From: Bacillota bacterium
Lineage (GTDB): Bacteria > Bacillota > Clostridia > Lachnospirales > Bianqueaceae
Assembly: GCA_017467985.1 (NCBI GenBank)
Contig: JAFUJY010000144.1
Span: 1 to 6,853 of the forward strand
Direction of reading: 5' to 3'
Length of the DNA: 6,853 nt
Shown in pieces: positions 1 to 6,404 of this stretch. Position numbers and translations under genes: made by a program. Below the pieces are notes generated by a model. That model was given only the letters and a program-made list of their open reading frames with translations, did not search any database and was not told the origin of the DNA. Positions within the stretch are counted from its first letter, which is position 1. The number at the start of each line of letters is the position of its first letter.

Positions 1-23
1 ACCGCCAAAAACGTACGATAATA

Positions 24-29
24 TATAAT
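24..29 (+). promoter_or_regulatory. Candidate -10 element of the recA promoter
   Basis: A perfect TATAAT lies 31 bp before the recA start, which would give a leader of about 25 nt containing the ribosome binding site AAAGGAGG (45-52). The matching -35 would fall at the very edge of the window (about 1-6, ACCGCC), and it does not resemble TTGACA. Either the -35 is poor or the sequence is an AT-rich coincidence. A convincing LexA box is not visible in these 60 bases. Confidence 0.45.
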
Positions 30-60
30 GTAACCCATTATTTCAAAGGAGGAAGTAAAA

Positions 61-1131
61 ATGGCACAGGATGAAAGAACAAAAGCATTGGAAAATGCTA
101 TAGCAAAAATTCAGAAGGATTATGGTAAGGGCGCAATCATGAAGCTGGGTGAGTCCATGGCGGATCATACCGTGGAGGCGTTGCCCACCGGTTCTTTAAG
201 TCTGGATATTGCTTTGGGTGTGGGCGGTGTTCCCCGCGGACGTATCGTGGAGATTTACGGTCCTGAATCCAGTGGTAAGACTACTGTAGCCCTGCACATG
301 GTGGCAGAGGCCCAAAAGAGAGGCGGTATTGCCGGTTTTATTGATGCAGAACATGCACTGGATCCGGAATATGCCAAGAATCTGGGTGTGGATGTGGATA
401 ATCTGTACATATCTCAGCCGGATAACGGTGAGCAGGCACTGGAGATTGCAGAGACCATGGTGCGTTCCGGTGCAATGGATATCATTGTTATCGACTCTGT
501 TGCTGCGCTGGTACCCAAGGCGGAGATCGATGGTGAAATGGGTGATTCCCATGTGGGTCTGCATGCCCGTCTGATGAGCCAGGCGCTGCGTAAGCTGACC
601 GGCAGCATTAATAAGTCCGGTTGTGTAGTTGTGTTTATCAATCAGCTGCGTGAGAAGGTTGGCGTTATGTTTGGTAACCCTGAGGTAACCACCGGTGGCC
701 GCGCTCTGAAGTTCTATGCGTCTGTTCGTATGGATGTACGCCGTACCGAGACCTTAAAGGTCAATAACGAGTTTATCGGTAACCATGTTCGTGTTAAGGT
801 AGTGAAGAATAAGGTGGCACCTCCCTTTAAGGAAGCCGAGTTTGATATCATGTATGGTAAGGGTATTTCCAAGAGCGGTGACCTGATTGATCTGGCAATT
901 AATGAAGGTATTGTGGCTAAGAGTGGTGCATGGTTCTACTATGGTGAGAATAATGAACTGCGTCTGGGTCAGGGCCGCGAGAATGCCAAGAAGTATTTCG
1001 AGGAGCATCCCATACTGATGGCCCAGGTGGTGAACGCCATTCGTGAAAAGCATGGTCTGCCCACCGATCCCATTCCGGCAGGAGAAGATGAAGACGACGA
1101 TCTGCTGGGTCAGCTGGAGATGGAAGAGTGA
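61..1131 (+). CDS. recA: Recombinase RecA
   Basis: RecA is the ATP-dependent strand-exchange protein of homologous recombination and the co-protease that triggers LexA self-cleavage in the SOS response; it polymerises on single-stranded DNA in the cytoplasm. The 356-aa product is full length for the family. Visible landmarks are the N-terminal polymerisation helix (about 1-33), Walker A GPESSGKT (67-74), catalytic Glu97 in FIDAEHAL, Walker B IIVID (141-145), DNA-binding loop L1 around 157-165, loop L2 around 195-210 beginning with Gln195 in FINQLREK, and an acidic C-terminal tail (342-356, rich in D/E). The ATG at 61 is preceded by AAAGGAGG at 45-52 with 8-nt spacing. Its stop codon overlaps the start of recX, so the two are probably translationally coupled. 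No key residue is missing. The identification is by family recognition and is very secure. Confidence 0.99.
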   Translation: MAQDERTKALENAIAKIQKDYGKGAIMKLGESMADHTVEALPTGSLSLDIALGVGGVPRGRIVEIYGPESSGKTTVALHMVAEAQKRGGIAGFIDAEHALDPEYAKNLGVDVDNLYISQPDNGEQALEIAETMVRSGAMDIIVIDSVAALVPKAEIDGEMGDSHVGLHARLMSQALRKLTGSINKSGCVVVFINQLREKVGVMFGNPEVTTGGRALKFYASVRMDVRRTETLKVNNEFIGNHVRVKVVKNKVAPPFKEAEFDIMYGKGISKSGDLIDLAINEGIVAKSGAWFYYGENNELRLGQGRENAKKYFEEHPILMAQVVNAIREKHGLPTDPIPAGEDEDDDLLGQLEMEE

Positions 1132-1625
1132 GGAGCTTTGCCGGACGGCGTAAAAAGACCAGAGATCTGTCAGGATATTCCACCGAAGAATTAAAAGAAT
1201 ATTATAAGAATCGTATGCTGTATTATTTGAGTCGGCGTAAGACCGCCCAGGAGGTTCGCAAGTATTTGTTGTCTTTGGGCTGTGAGGAAGACATGGCAGA
1301 AGAACTTATGCAATTCTCGGAAGAATATCATTTCACCGATGATGAAGAATACGCAAGAAGCTTTATTCGGGATAGTTCCCGGATAAAGCTTCATAGTATG
1401 AAACGGATTCGATACGACCTGCAGCAAAAAGGTGTAGACCGGGTTGTGGTGGATCGTATCATGGAAGAAGAGTCCATATCGGACGAAGAGGCAGCAATTT
1501 CCTTGATTCAAAAGAAATTAAAAGACCCAAATGATGAAGAAGCAAGAAAAAAATGTGGTGCATATCTGCAAAGCCATGGCTTTTCTTACGATACAATTGA
1601 ACGGGCCTTTAGAAAAATTCAATAG
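1128..1625 (+). CDS. recX: Regulatory protein RecX
   Basis: RecX binds RecA filaments and modulates, usually inhibits, their extension and ATPase activity. The 165-aa product has the small helical, charged composition of the family. The RecX core begins with the typical YYLSRRKTAQEVRKYL stretch (about 32-47), continues with FTDDEEYARSFI (69-80), and has further three-helix repeats with KGVDRVVVDRIMEE (101-114) and the C-terminal GFSYDTIERAF (151-161). Residues 1-28 are a basic, poorly conserved leader. The GTG start at 1128 overlaps the recA stop (GTGA, 4 bp) and has GGAG at 1116-1119 inside the recA coding region, 8 nt upstream. An ATG at 1215 would cut the family core very close, so GTG is preferred. 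The recA-recX arrangement is the common one and implies co-expression with its target. A terminator follows directly. Confidence 0.93.
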   Translation: MRSFAGRRKKTRDLSGYSTEELKEYYKNRMLYYLSRRKTAQEVRKYLLSLGCEEDMAEELMQFSEEYHFTDDEEYARSFIRDSSRIKLHSMKRIRYDLQQKGVDRVVVDRIMEEESISDEEAAISLIQKKLKDPNDEEARKKCGAYLQSHGFSYDTIERAFRKIQ

Positions 1626-1641
1626 TTTTTTAGAAAAAACT

Positions 1642-1669
1642 GGGGCTTTTTCAGAAAAGAGCCCCTTTT
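1642..1669 (+). terminator. Rho-independent terminator of recA-recX
   Basis: GGGGCTTTTT (1642-1651) pairs with GAAAAGAGCCCC's 3' part (1656-1665), giving a 10-bp stem with one G-T wobble and a 4-nt loop (CAGA), followed by TTTT and an AT-rich stretch. It starts 16 bp after the recX stop. On the opposite strand the stem is followed by a T-run (complement of the A-run 1634-1639), so it could work in both directions, although no minus-strand gene is present to need it. Confidence 0.88.
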
Positions 1670-1672
1670 ATA

Positions 1673-1701
1673 TTGACAAATTGTAAAAAACAGTGTAAAA
1701 T
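1673..1701 (+). promoter_or_regulatory. Housekeeping (sigma-A type) promoter of rny
   Basis: TTGACA (1673-1678, perfect -35) and TAAAAT (1696-1701, 5 of 6 for -10) are separated by exactly 17 bp. The predicted transcription start is near 1708, inside the palindrome that follows, giving a leader of roughly 58 nt before the TTG start. The promoter sits just after the recX terminator, so rny is likely an independent transcription unit. Confidence 0.85.
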
Positions 1702-1702
1702 T

Positions 1703-1729
1703 AGTATGTTGTTTTGAAAACAACATACT
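1703..1729 (+). repeat. Perfect 27-bp palindrome at the rny transcription start
   Basis: The arm AGTATGTTGTTTT (1703-1715) is an exact inverted repeat of AAAACAACATACT (1717-1729) around a single central G (1716). It begins one base after the -10 box and spans the predicted start site. No T-run follows, so it is not a normal terminator. It could be an operator for a dimeric regulator. Alternatively, if transcription starts at about 1708, it could form a 5'-terminal RNA hairpin (stem 1708-1713 with 1719-1724). The sequence is directly visible; the role is inferred. Confidence 0.85.
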
Positions 1730-1765
1730 GAACTATGAAAATTGAACAAGGAGGTGTAGTTTGTC

Positions 1766-3319
1766 TTGGATCCTATTTTAGCGATAATTATTGCTGTCGT
1801 TGCTGCGATCCTGGTAGGCACCATCACCTTTTTTATGGGAATCAAATACCGTAAGAAAGTAGGGGAGGCGCAAATCGGGTCAGCTGAGACCAAAGCCCGC
1901 GAGATTGTGGACGATGCGTTAAAGGCAGCTGAAGGTAAAAAGCGTGAGATTCTTTTGGAAGCAAAGGAAGAAGCGCTGAAGACCAAGAATGAGATGGAAC
2001 AAGAAGTTCGTGAACGCCGTGCGGAAGTACAGCGTCAGGAAAAAAGAGTCGTACAAAAAGAAGAGACCCTTGATCGCAAGACCGAAGGACTCGAGAAAAA
2101 GGAGAGCCAGCTGAATCGTAAGATGGAAGAGCTGGATCGTAAAAACAAGGAGATTACCAAGTTCCATGAGCAGCAGCTGCAGGAATTGGAGCGTATCTCC
2201 GGTATGACCACTGACCAGGCAAAGGTTGTTTTGCTGCAGTCCGTGGAGGAAGATGTAAAGCATGATATGGCTGTTATGCTGAAAGAAGCAGAAGCCAGAA
2301 CCAAAGAAGAAGCTACCAAGAAGGCTAGAGAAATTCTTACCAGTGCTATTCAGCGTTGTGCAGCAGACCATGTGGCTGAGACTACTGTATCTGTTGTAGC
2401 GCTTCCAAGTGACGAAATGAAGGGTCGTATTATTGGTCGTGAGGGCCGGAACATCCGTGCTCTGGAGCAGGCCACCGGTATTGACCTGATTATAGATGAC
2501 ACACCGGAAGCAGTCATTCTCTCTTCGTTTGATCCCATTCGTCGAGAGATTGCAAGAATTGCTTTGGAGAAGTTAATTGTGGATGGCCGTATTCATCCTG
2601 CCCGCATTGAGGAAATGGTGAATAAGGCAACAAAAGAAGTTGAGAATATCATCCGCGAAGAAGGTGAAGCCGCCACATTTGAAACCAATGTATACGGCTT
2701 ACATTCGGAGCTGATTCGTTTGTTAGGTAAGTTAAAATATCGGACCAGTTACGGACAGAATGTATTAAAGCATTCTATCGAAGTTGCTCATCTTTCCGGT
2801 TTGATTGCCGGTGAGCTGGGACTGGATGTCCGTGTAGCCAAGCGTGCAGGTTTGCTGCATGACATTGGTAAGTCCGTCGACCATGAGATGGAAAGATCCC
2901 ATATATCCATCGGTGCTGCACTGCTGCGCAAGTATAAGGAGTCTCATGTGGTTGTGAATGCCCTGGAGGCACATCACGGCGATGTGGAACCCGAGTCCTT
3001 GATTGCAGTTATTGTACAGGCTGCTGACTCTATCTCTGCAGCTCGTCCGGGTGCTCGTCGTGAGACTCTGGAGAGTTATATCACCCGTCTGGAGAAGTTG
3101 GAGAGCATTGCCAACGAGTTCAAGGGTGTGGAAAAGACATTTGCAATTCAGGCCGGCCGTGAGCTGCGTCTGATGGTAATTCCGGAGCAGGTGAGCGATG
3201 ATGACATGAAGATCATGGCTCGGGATGTGGCCAAGCGCATCGAGGATGAGCTGGAGTATCCCGGTCAGATTAAGGTCAATATCATTCGTGAGACCCGGGC
3301 TTCCGAATACGCCAAGTAA
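1766..3319 (+). CDS. rny: Ribonuclease Y
   Basis: RNase Y is a membrane-anchored endoribonuclease that initiates mRNA decay and processing in Firmicutes. The 517-aa product has the whole family architecture at its usual length. An N-terminal membrane segment (about 4-25) is followed by a long charged coiled coil (about 35-190), a KH RNA-binding domain (about 207-270) with the GREG loop (224-227), and an HD phosphohydrolase domain (about 333-425) with His336, the His365-Asp366 pair in LLHDIGK, His403-His404 and Asp421 as metal ligands or catalytic residues. The conserved C-terminal region ends in YPGQIKVNIIRETRASEYAK (498-517). The start is TTG at 1766: an in-frame stop at 1757-1759 leaves no upstream start, and the next ATG lies after most of the membrane segment. 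AAGGAGG at 1748-1754 is 11 nt upstream. It has its own promoter and terminator. Confidence 0.97.
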   Translation: MDPILAIIIAVVAAILVGTITFFMGIKYRKKVGEAQIGSAETKAREIVDDALKAAEGKKREILLEAKEEALKTKNEMEQEVRERRAEVQRQEKRVVQKEETLDRKTEGLEKKESQLNRKMEELDRKNKEITKFHEQQLQELERISGMTTDQAKVVLLQSVEEDVKHDMAVMLKEAEARTKEEATKKAREILTSAIQRCAADHVAETTVSVVALPSDEMKGRIIGREGRNIRALEQATGIDLIIDDTPEAVILSSFDPIRREIARIALEKLIVDGRIHPARIEEMVNKATKEVENIIREEGEAATFETNVYGLHSELIRLLGKLKYRTSYGQNVLKHSIEVAHLSGLIAGELGLDVRVAKRAGLLHDIGKSVDHEMERSHISIGAALLRKYKESHVVVNALEAHHGDVEPESLIAVIVQAADSISAARPGARRETLESYITRLEKLESIANEFKGVEKTFAIQAGRELRLMVIPEQVSDDDMKIMARDVAKRIEDELEYPGQIKVNIIRETRASEYAK

Positions 3320-3338
3320 GATGAAACACATATTAAAT

Positions 3339-3371
3339 ACCGCGGGGAACACTATTTCGCCGCGGTTTTTT
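3339..3371 (+). terminator. Rho-independent terminator of rny
   Basis: ACCGCGG (3339-3345) pairs with CCGCGGT (3360-3366). The stem can extend by three pairs (GAA with TTC) past a G-G mismatch, closing a 6-nt loop. Six T residues follow (3366-3371). It lies 20 bp after the rny stop and only 33 bp before the proC start, leaving little room for a separate proC promoter downstream of it. Confidence 0.88.
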
Positions 3372-3404
3372 CTTAGTTTGATGATGTGAAAGGGGAATGT
3401 GATC

Positions 3405-4208
3405 ATGAATCAATATGCAATTGGATTTATTGGTGCCGGTAATATGGGCGGAGCATTGCTTGCGGGGATTCGTGCCCATAAGAGTGAATTGTCTGTGGCA
3501 GTATATGATGTGTCACAGGCTGCCTGTGAAAAGGCCATGGGGCTGGGTGCAAGGGTTTGTTCCAGTATTGAAGAAGTTGTGGAGCAAAGCCGGATTGTTG
3601 TTGTAGCCGTCAAACCCCAGTTCTTTAACGATGTGCTGCCGCAGGTGAAGGATGCCCTCCATGAGCGCAAGATCATTGTCAGCATCACCCCGGGCTTTGA
3701 TTTTGCCTATTGGCACCAGGCATTGGGAGACCTGGCGGTTATGGTGAGAACCGTTCCGAATATGCCCGCCATGGTGGGAGAAGGCATCACATTGATGACT
3801 TTTGAAGAGCAGGTGTCTCCCAGCGAGAAGGCAGAAATCACCGCTTTGTTTGAATGTGTGGGTCGTGTAACCCTCATGCCGGAAAAATTATTAGATGCAG
3901 GAATGACAGGTTCCTCCGCATCACCGGCATTTACTTATATGTACATTGAGGCTATGGCTGATGGTATTGTGGCACTGGGGATTCCCCGGGCTCAGGCCTA
4001 TGAATTGTGCGCCCAGGCGGTATTGGGTGCAGCCAAGATGGTATTGGAAACGGGATTGCATCCCGGTGTGCTGAAAGACCAGGTATGTTCCCCCGGGGGC
4101 ATGACCATTCAGGGTGTAAAGGCGCTGGAGGAAAATGGTTTCCGTTATAGTGTGATTGCGGCAGAAGAAGCAGCCTGGAAAAAATCCCAGGAAATGAGCA
4201 AAAAATAA
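3405..4208 (+). CDS. proC: Pyrroline-5-carboxylate reductase
   Basis: The enzyme reduces 1-pyrroline-5-carboxylate to L-proline with NAD(P)H, the last step of proline synthesis, in the cytoplasm. From ATG 3405 the product is 267 aa, normal for ProC. The N-terminal Rossmann fold has GAGNMG (10-15), followed by AVKPQ (68-72), RTVPNMPAMVGEG (115-127) and a helical C-terminal dimerisation domain carrying the family signature from LKDQVCSPGGMTIQG (223-237) to FR (246-247). The usual SGSGPAY-like segment reads SSASPAF (170-176). A GTG at 3399 would add two residues but lies only 3 nt after the AGGGGA ribosome binding site (3391-3396); ATG 3405 has 9 nt and is preferred. The Nudix gene follows 9 bp downstream, so the two are likely co-transcribed. 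I see no clear promoter of its own. Confidence 0.96.
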   Translation: MNQYAIGFIGAGNMGGALLAGIRAHKSELSVAVYDVSQAACEKAMGLGARVCSSIEEVVEQSRIVVVAVKPQFFNDVLPQVKDALHERKIIVSITPGFDFAYWHQALGDLAVMVRTVPNMPAMVGEGITLMTFEEQVSPSEKAEITALFECVGRVTLMPEKLLDAGMTGSSASPAFTYMYIEAMADGIVALGIPRAQAYELCAQAVLGAAKMVLETGLHPGVLKDQVCSPGGMTIQGVKALEENGFRYSVIAAEEAAWKKSQEMSKK

Positions 4209-4217
4209 GGAGCAGTT

Positions 4218-4742
4218 ATGGAAGTTAAAAAGAGCGAATTGATGTTCAACGGACGAATCTTAAAAGTATATAAGGATGAAGTTCTTCTGGACAATGGAAT
4301 GGAAGTTACAAGAGAAGTAATGCGCCATCAGGGGGCTGCAGCTGTGGTTCCCATCACGGATAATGGCGAGGTTATTTTAGTAAAGCAATATCGTTATGCC
4401 GTAGGCAAGGAAATGCTGGAGATTCCTGCGGGTCTGCTGGAGCCCGGTGAAGAGATGGCGGTGTGTGCTGCCCGTGAAACAGAAGAAGAAACGGGTTACA
4501 AGCCCATGGAGTTGATCCATCTGTATGATTTCTTTTCCTCTCCCGGGTACTGTACCGAGCGTATCGGTATTTTCGCCGCCCGTCAGTTGGTACCTTCCCG
4601 TCAGCATCTGGATGCGGATGAGGATGTGGAGGTTGTTGTGATGCCTCTGGAAGAAGCCATTGAGATGATTAAGCGCGGCGAAATCGTAGATGGTAAGACG
4701 GTAGCAGCCCTGATGAGCGTATCTGCACAGTCTTTAATTTAA
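4218..4742 (+). CDS. Nudix hydrolase, ADP-ribose pyrophosphatase-like
   Basis: This is a 174-aa cytoplasmic Nudix protein, probably hydrolysing ADP-ribose to AMP and ribose 5-phosphate (NudF/YqkG-like). The Nudix box GX5EX7REXXEEXGY is complete at 72-94: Gly72, Glu78, Arg86-Glu87, Glu90-Glu91 and Gly93. Thr88 stands where a hydrophobic residue is usual. The SSPGYCTER segment (107-115), 13-17 residues beyond the box, matches the proline-containing SPG(F/Y)xTE motif typical of ADP-ribose pyrophosphatases and supports that substrate class over MutT or Ap4A hydrolases. Upstream, VKQYRY (55-60) and EMLEIPAGLLEPGE (65-78) are also characteristic of this subfamily. The start at 4218 has AAGGAG (4207-4212) at 5-nt spacing, overlapping the proC stop. 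The family is certain and the exact substrate is inferred. Confidence 0.9.
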   Translation: MEVKKSELMFNGRILKVYKDEVLLDNGMEVTREVMRHQGAAAVVPITDNGEVILVKQYRYAVGKEMLEIPAGLLEPGEEMAVCAARETEEETGYKPMELIHLYDFFSSPGYCTERIGIFAARQLVPSRQHLDADEDVEVVVMPLEEAIEMIKRGEIVDGKTVAALMSVSAQSLI

Positions 4743-4749
4743 TTTGCTG

Positions 4750-4779
4750 GAATGAAAGCCTGCCCCTCGGCATAAAGTA
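4750..4779 (+). promoter_or_regulatory. Candidate mother-cell sporulation promoter of yqfC-yqfD
   Basis: CATAAAGT (4771-4778) matches 7 of 8 positions of the sigma-E -10 consensus CATACAnT, and CATAAAGTA fits the sigma-K pattern CATAnnnTA. A GAATGA-like -35 region starts at 4750, with 13 bp between its eighth base and the -10; it matches the 5' half of the sigma-E -35 consensus only. Transcription would start near 4785, in the loop of the hairpin. In Bacillus subtilis yqfC and yqfD belong to the sigma-E regulon, which motivates the call. The -35 is weak, so this is tentative. Confidence 0.42.
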
Positions 4780-4804
4780 TAACACAAATGCCGGGGGTGT
4801 TTTT
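4764..4804 (+). terminator. Hairpin terminator of proC-nudix, overlapping the yqfC leader
   Basis: CCCTCGGCAT (4764-4773) pairs with ATGCCGGGGG (4788-4797): ten pairs including one T-G wobble, with a 14-nt loop (4774-4787), followed by TGTTTTT (4798-4804). The large loop is unusual for a terminator, and the T-run ends directly against the yqfC ATG at 4805. The 3' arm carries GGGGG, which also serves as the only visible yqfC ribosome binding site. Confidence 0.75.
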
Positions 4805-5077
4805 ATGTCCAAAAAAGTGGGACTTGTCCGAACATTAGGGTTGCCGGAGGATATTATTTTGAATGTTCCCCAGGCGGAAATGACCGGATCGGGACATCTG
4901 CGCCTGGATCATTATAAAAGTATTTTAGAATTTAACGAGAGAACGCTGATCGTATCCACTTCCCAGGGGGTATGGAAGATTGAAGGCGAAAAAATCCGCA
5001 TATGTTTTGCCAAGTCCGGAGAGTTGGATGTGGAGGGAGAATTTACCAGCATTCAACCCGGCCGAGGGACAGTATGA
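4805..5077 (+). CDS. yqfC: Sporulation protein YqfC (YabP/YqfC family)
   Basis: This small 90-aa protein belongs to the YabP/YqfC family, found in endospore formers and produced in the mother cell during sporulation; its biochemical role is not known. The sequence shows the family pattern: a short basic N terminus, LGLPEDIILNVPQAEMTG (11-28), LRLDHYKSILEF (32-43), then a beta-rich stretch with RTLIVSTSQGVWKIEGEKI (46-64). There is no signal peptide or membrane segment. ATG 4805 follows the hairpin's T-run immediately; GGGGG (4793-4797) at 7-nt spacing is the likely ribosome binding site. The stop overlaps the yqfD start (ATGA, 4 bp), implying coupled translation. The invariant pairing with yqfD in spore formers strengthens the identification of this short gene. 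Confidence 0.9.
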   Translation: MSKKVGLVRTLGLPEDIILNVPQAEMTGSGHLRLDHYKSILEFNERTLIVSTSQGVWKIEGEKIRICFAKSGELDVEGEFTSIQPGRGTV

Positions 5078-6303
5078 AGAAATGGACACTTCCTTTTGCG
5101 CAAGGGAAAACCCGAGTGGGAATCCGTGGGACGGGTGTGGTCCGCTGTATGAATCTTTTGCTTGGTCAGGGAGCGGAACTGAAAGATGTATTTCGAAAAG
5201 AGAATGGAATAGAAGCCTGGATCAGTACGGCACAACTGCCCACATTAGAGCGCTGTGCCCAGAAGAGCGGATGTTATGTAGAGATCTTAAAGTCAAAGGG
5301 GGTCCCGGCCTGGAAGAGGCGATATGCAAATCGGTGGGGATTTCTGATTGGAGGGCTGCTGGCCCTGGGAATGATGATCTTTTTGAACTGCTATATATGG
5401 AGAATCGACATAAAAGGAAACAAAAGCATTTCAGATACCCAGGTGCTGAGCCGATTGACAGAGGTGGATTTGAAACAAGGCAGTTGGAAGACCGGAAAGG
5501 ACTTGGAGGCAGCAAAAAACACACTTCTTTTAGCATATCCGGAGTGGTCCTGGATATCACTAAGCATTGAGGGCAGTACGCTGGTTGTGCGGGTGGAAGA
5601 AGCAACGATGCCACCGGAGATCTTCCAGGAAGGAGAGCCCGCAGACTTAGTGGCAGATCGGGAAGGGATCATTCATTCGATTGTTGCCCGTTCAGGGACA
5701 CCCCAAGTCAGAGCAGGAGATGTGGTCAAGGCAGGGGATGTACTGATTTCCGGAACCATTGTGATTGAGATGGAAGACGGCAGCAAACAATATGAGTATA
5801 CCCAGGCCAAGGGAGAGATCTATGCAGAATGTATCTATACCATTGAGCGGGAGCAGGAGAAGAGATACGTCGAAAAAAGATATACTGGGGAGACGGTCCA
5901 TGAGCTGGTTTTAACCGGTGAAGAGGGAGAGATGATTTTATATCGTCCCATCTGCAGTTTGGAAAATGCGGATATGATCGAACAGGTTCTGGGACAGGGA
6001 TTTACGGAGTTTTTGGCAGAACTGCCAATCATTCCCCGCAGAAGTTTGCTTCGTCGTACATATGTTTTTTATGTGCCGGAGGAAAAGGTCTATCGAGAAG
6101 ACCAGCTAAAAGTTCTGTTAAACAGTGAGCTACAGAAGGCCTGCAGCGCATTGGTAAAGGAGAGGCAAGGGGTCTTATTAGAAGAAAAAACGGATTATAA
6201 GGATCTGGGGAAGGTGATGAAGGGGGTTATGACCATACATTTGATTGAAAATATGGGGAAAGAGGCGCCTCTGACATCTGTGGAAGAAGAAAATATTGAG
6301 TAA
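5074..6303 (+). CDS. yqfD: Sporulation membrane protein YqfD
   Basis: This is a 409-aa membrane protein of the YqfD family, required for efficient sporulation in Bacillus subtilis, where it is made in the mother cell; the molecular function is not established. The N-terminal cytoplasmic part (1-85) contains GTGVVRCMNLLLGQG (19-33). A single membrane helix spans about 88-109 (WGFLIGGLLALGMMIFLNCYIW). The remainder is predicted extracytoplasmic: a POTRA-like fold (about 110-176, from IDIKGNKSIS to RVEEA), a beta-hairpin section with VRAGDVVKAGDVLISGTI (212-229), and an acidic C terminus. ATG 5074 overlaps the yqfC stop by 4 bp and has GAGGG (5064-5068) at 5-nt spacing. An in-frame ATG at 5002 lies inside yqfC and is rejected. 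No terminator is visible after it, so some transcripts may read into phoH. Confidence 0.93.
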   Translation: MKKWTLPFAQGKTRVGIRGTGVVRCMNLLLGQGAELKDVFRKENGIEAWISTAQLPTLERCAQKSGCYVEILKSKGVPAWKRRYANRWGFLIGGLLALGMMIFLNCYIWRIDIKGNKSISDTQVLSRLTEVDLKQGSWKTGKDLEAAKNTLLLAYPEWSWISLSIEGSTLVVRVEEATMPPEIFQEGEPADLVADREGIIHSIVARSGTPQVRAGDVVKAGDVLISGTIVIEMEDGSKQYEYTQAKGEIYAECIYTIEREQEKRYVEKRYTGETVHELVLTGEEGEMILYRPICSLENADMIEQVLGQGFTEFLAELPIIPRRSLLRRTYVFYVPEEKVYREDQLKVLLNSELQKACSALVKERQGVLLEEKTDYKDLGKVMKGVMTIHLIENMGKEAPLTSVEEENIE

Positions 6304-6327
6304 TTTGTAAAAAATCCATATATCCCC

Positions 6328-6356
6328 TTTAGAATTTGCAAAAACTGTGATACAAT
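6328..6356 (+). promoter_or_regulatory. Extended -10 promoter upstream of phoH
   Basis: TACAAT (6351-6356, 5 of 6) is preceded by TG and one base (6348-6350), forming an extended -10. TTTAGA (6328-6333, 4 of 6) stands 17 bp upstream as a weak -35. The predicted start is near 6363, giving a leader of about 42-54 nt depending on which ATG is used. It would let phoH be expressed in vegetative cells independently of the sporulation genes before it. Confidence 0.72.
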
Positions 6357-6376
6357 AGATACGTCACTTCCGAAGG

Positions 6377-6403
6377 AAAGGAGGCTTATCGCCAGCGATA
6401 AGC
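6377..6403 (+). promoter_or_regulatory. phoH ribosome binding site joined to a perfect 8-bp hairpin
   Basis: AAAGGAGG (6377-6384) is a near-ideal Shine-Dalgarno sequence. Its last G opens a hairpin, GCTTATCG (6384-6391) pairing perfectly with CGATAAGC (6396-6403) around the loop CCAG. The hairpin fills the space between the Shine-Dalgarno and the first ATG (6405), which linearly is 20 nt away and too far for efficient initiation. Folding would bring the Shine-Dalgarno to an effective distance of about 1 nt from ATG 6405, 7 nt from ATG 6411 and 13 nt from ATG 6417. Confidence 0.8.
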
Positions 6404-6404
6404 A

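Noticed and set aside
1624..1641. AGTTTTTT...AAAAAACT inverted repeat just after recX
   Set aside because: It is pure A-T pairing with a 2-nt centre. It is better read as the A/T flanks of the adjacent GC-rich terminator than as a separate element.
3399..3404. GTG at 3399 as the proC start
   Set aside because: It is only 3 nt from the ribosome binding site; ATG 3405 has 9-nt spacing and gives the standard ProC N terminus.
2765..3406. A long minus-strand open frame (213 aa) opposite rny, and similar ones opposite the other genes
   Set aside because: Their compositions are those of antisense translations of conserved coding sequence, with no recognisable domains or initiation signals.
5002..5073. 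Upstream in-frame ATG that would extend YqfD by 24 residues
   Set aside because: It lies within yqfC and has no ribosome binding site; ATG 5074 has GAGGG at proper spacing and the usual 4-bp overlap.
4980..5570. A 196-aa + strand open frame overlapping yqfC and yqfD
   Set aside because: It is in a different frame from two well-recognised genes, shows no family motif and has no ribosome binding site; it is a shadow frame.
6336..6341. TTGCAA as the -35 of the phoH promoter
   Set aside because: It is only 9 bp from TACAAT, far too close; the weak TTTAGA at 6328 with an extended -10 fits better.
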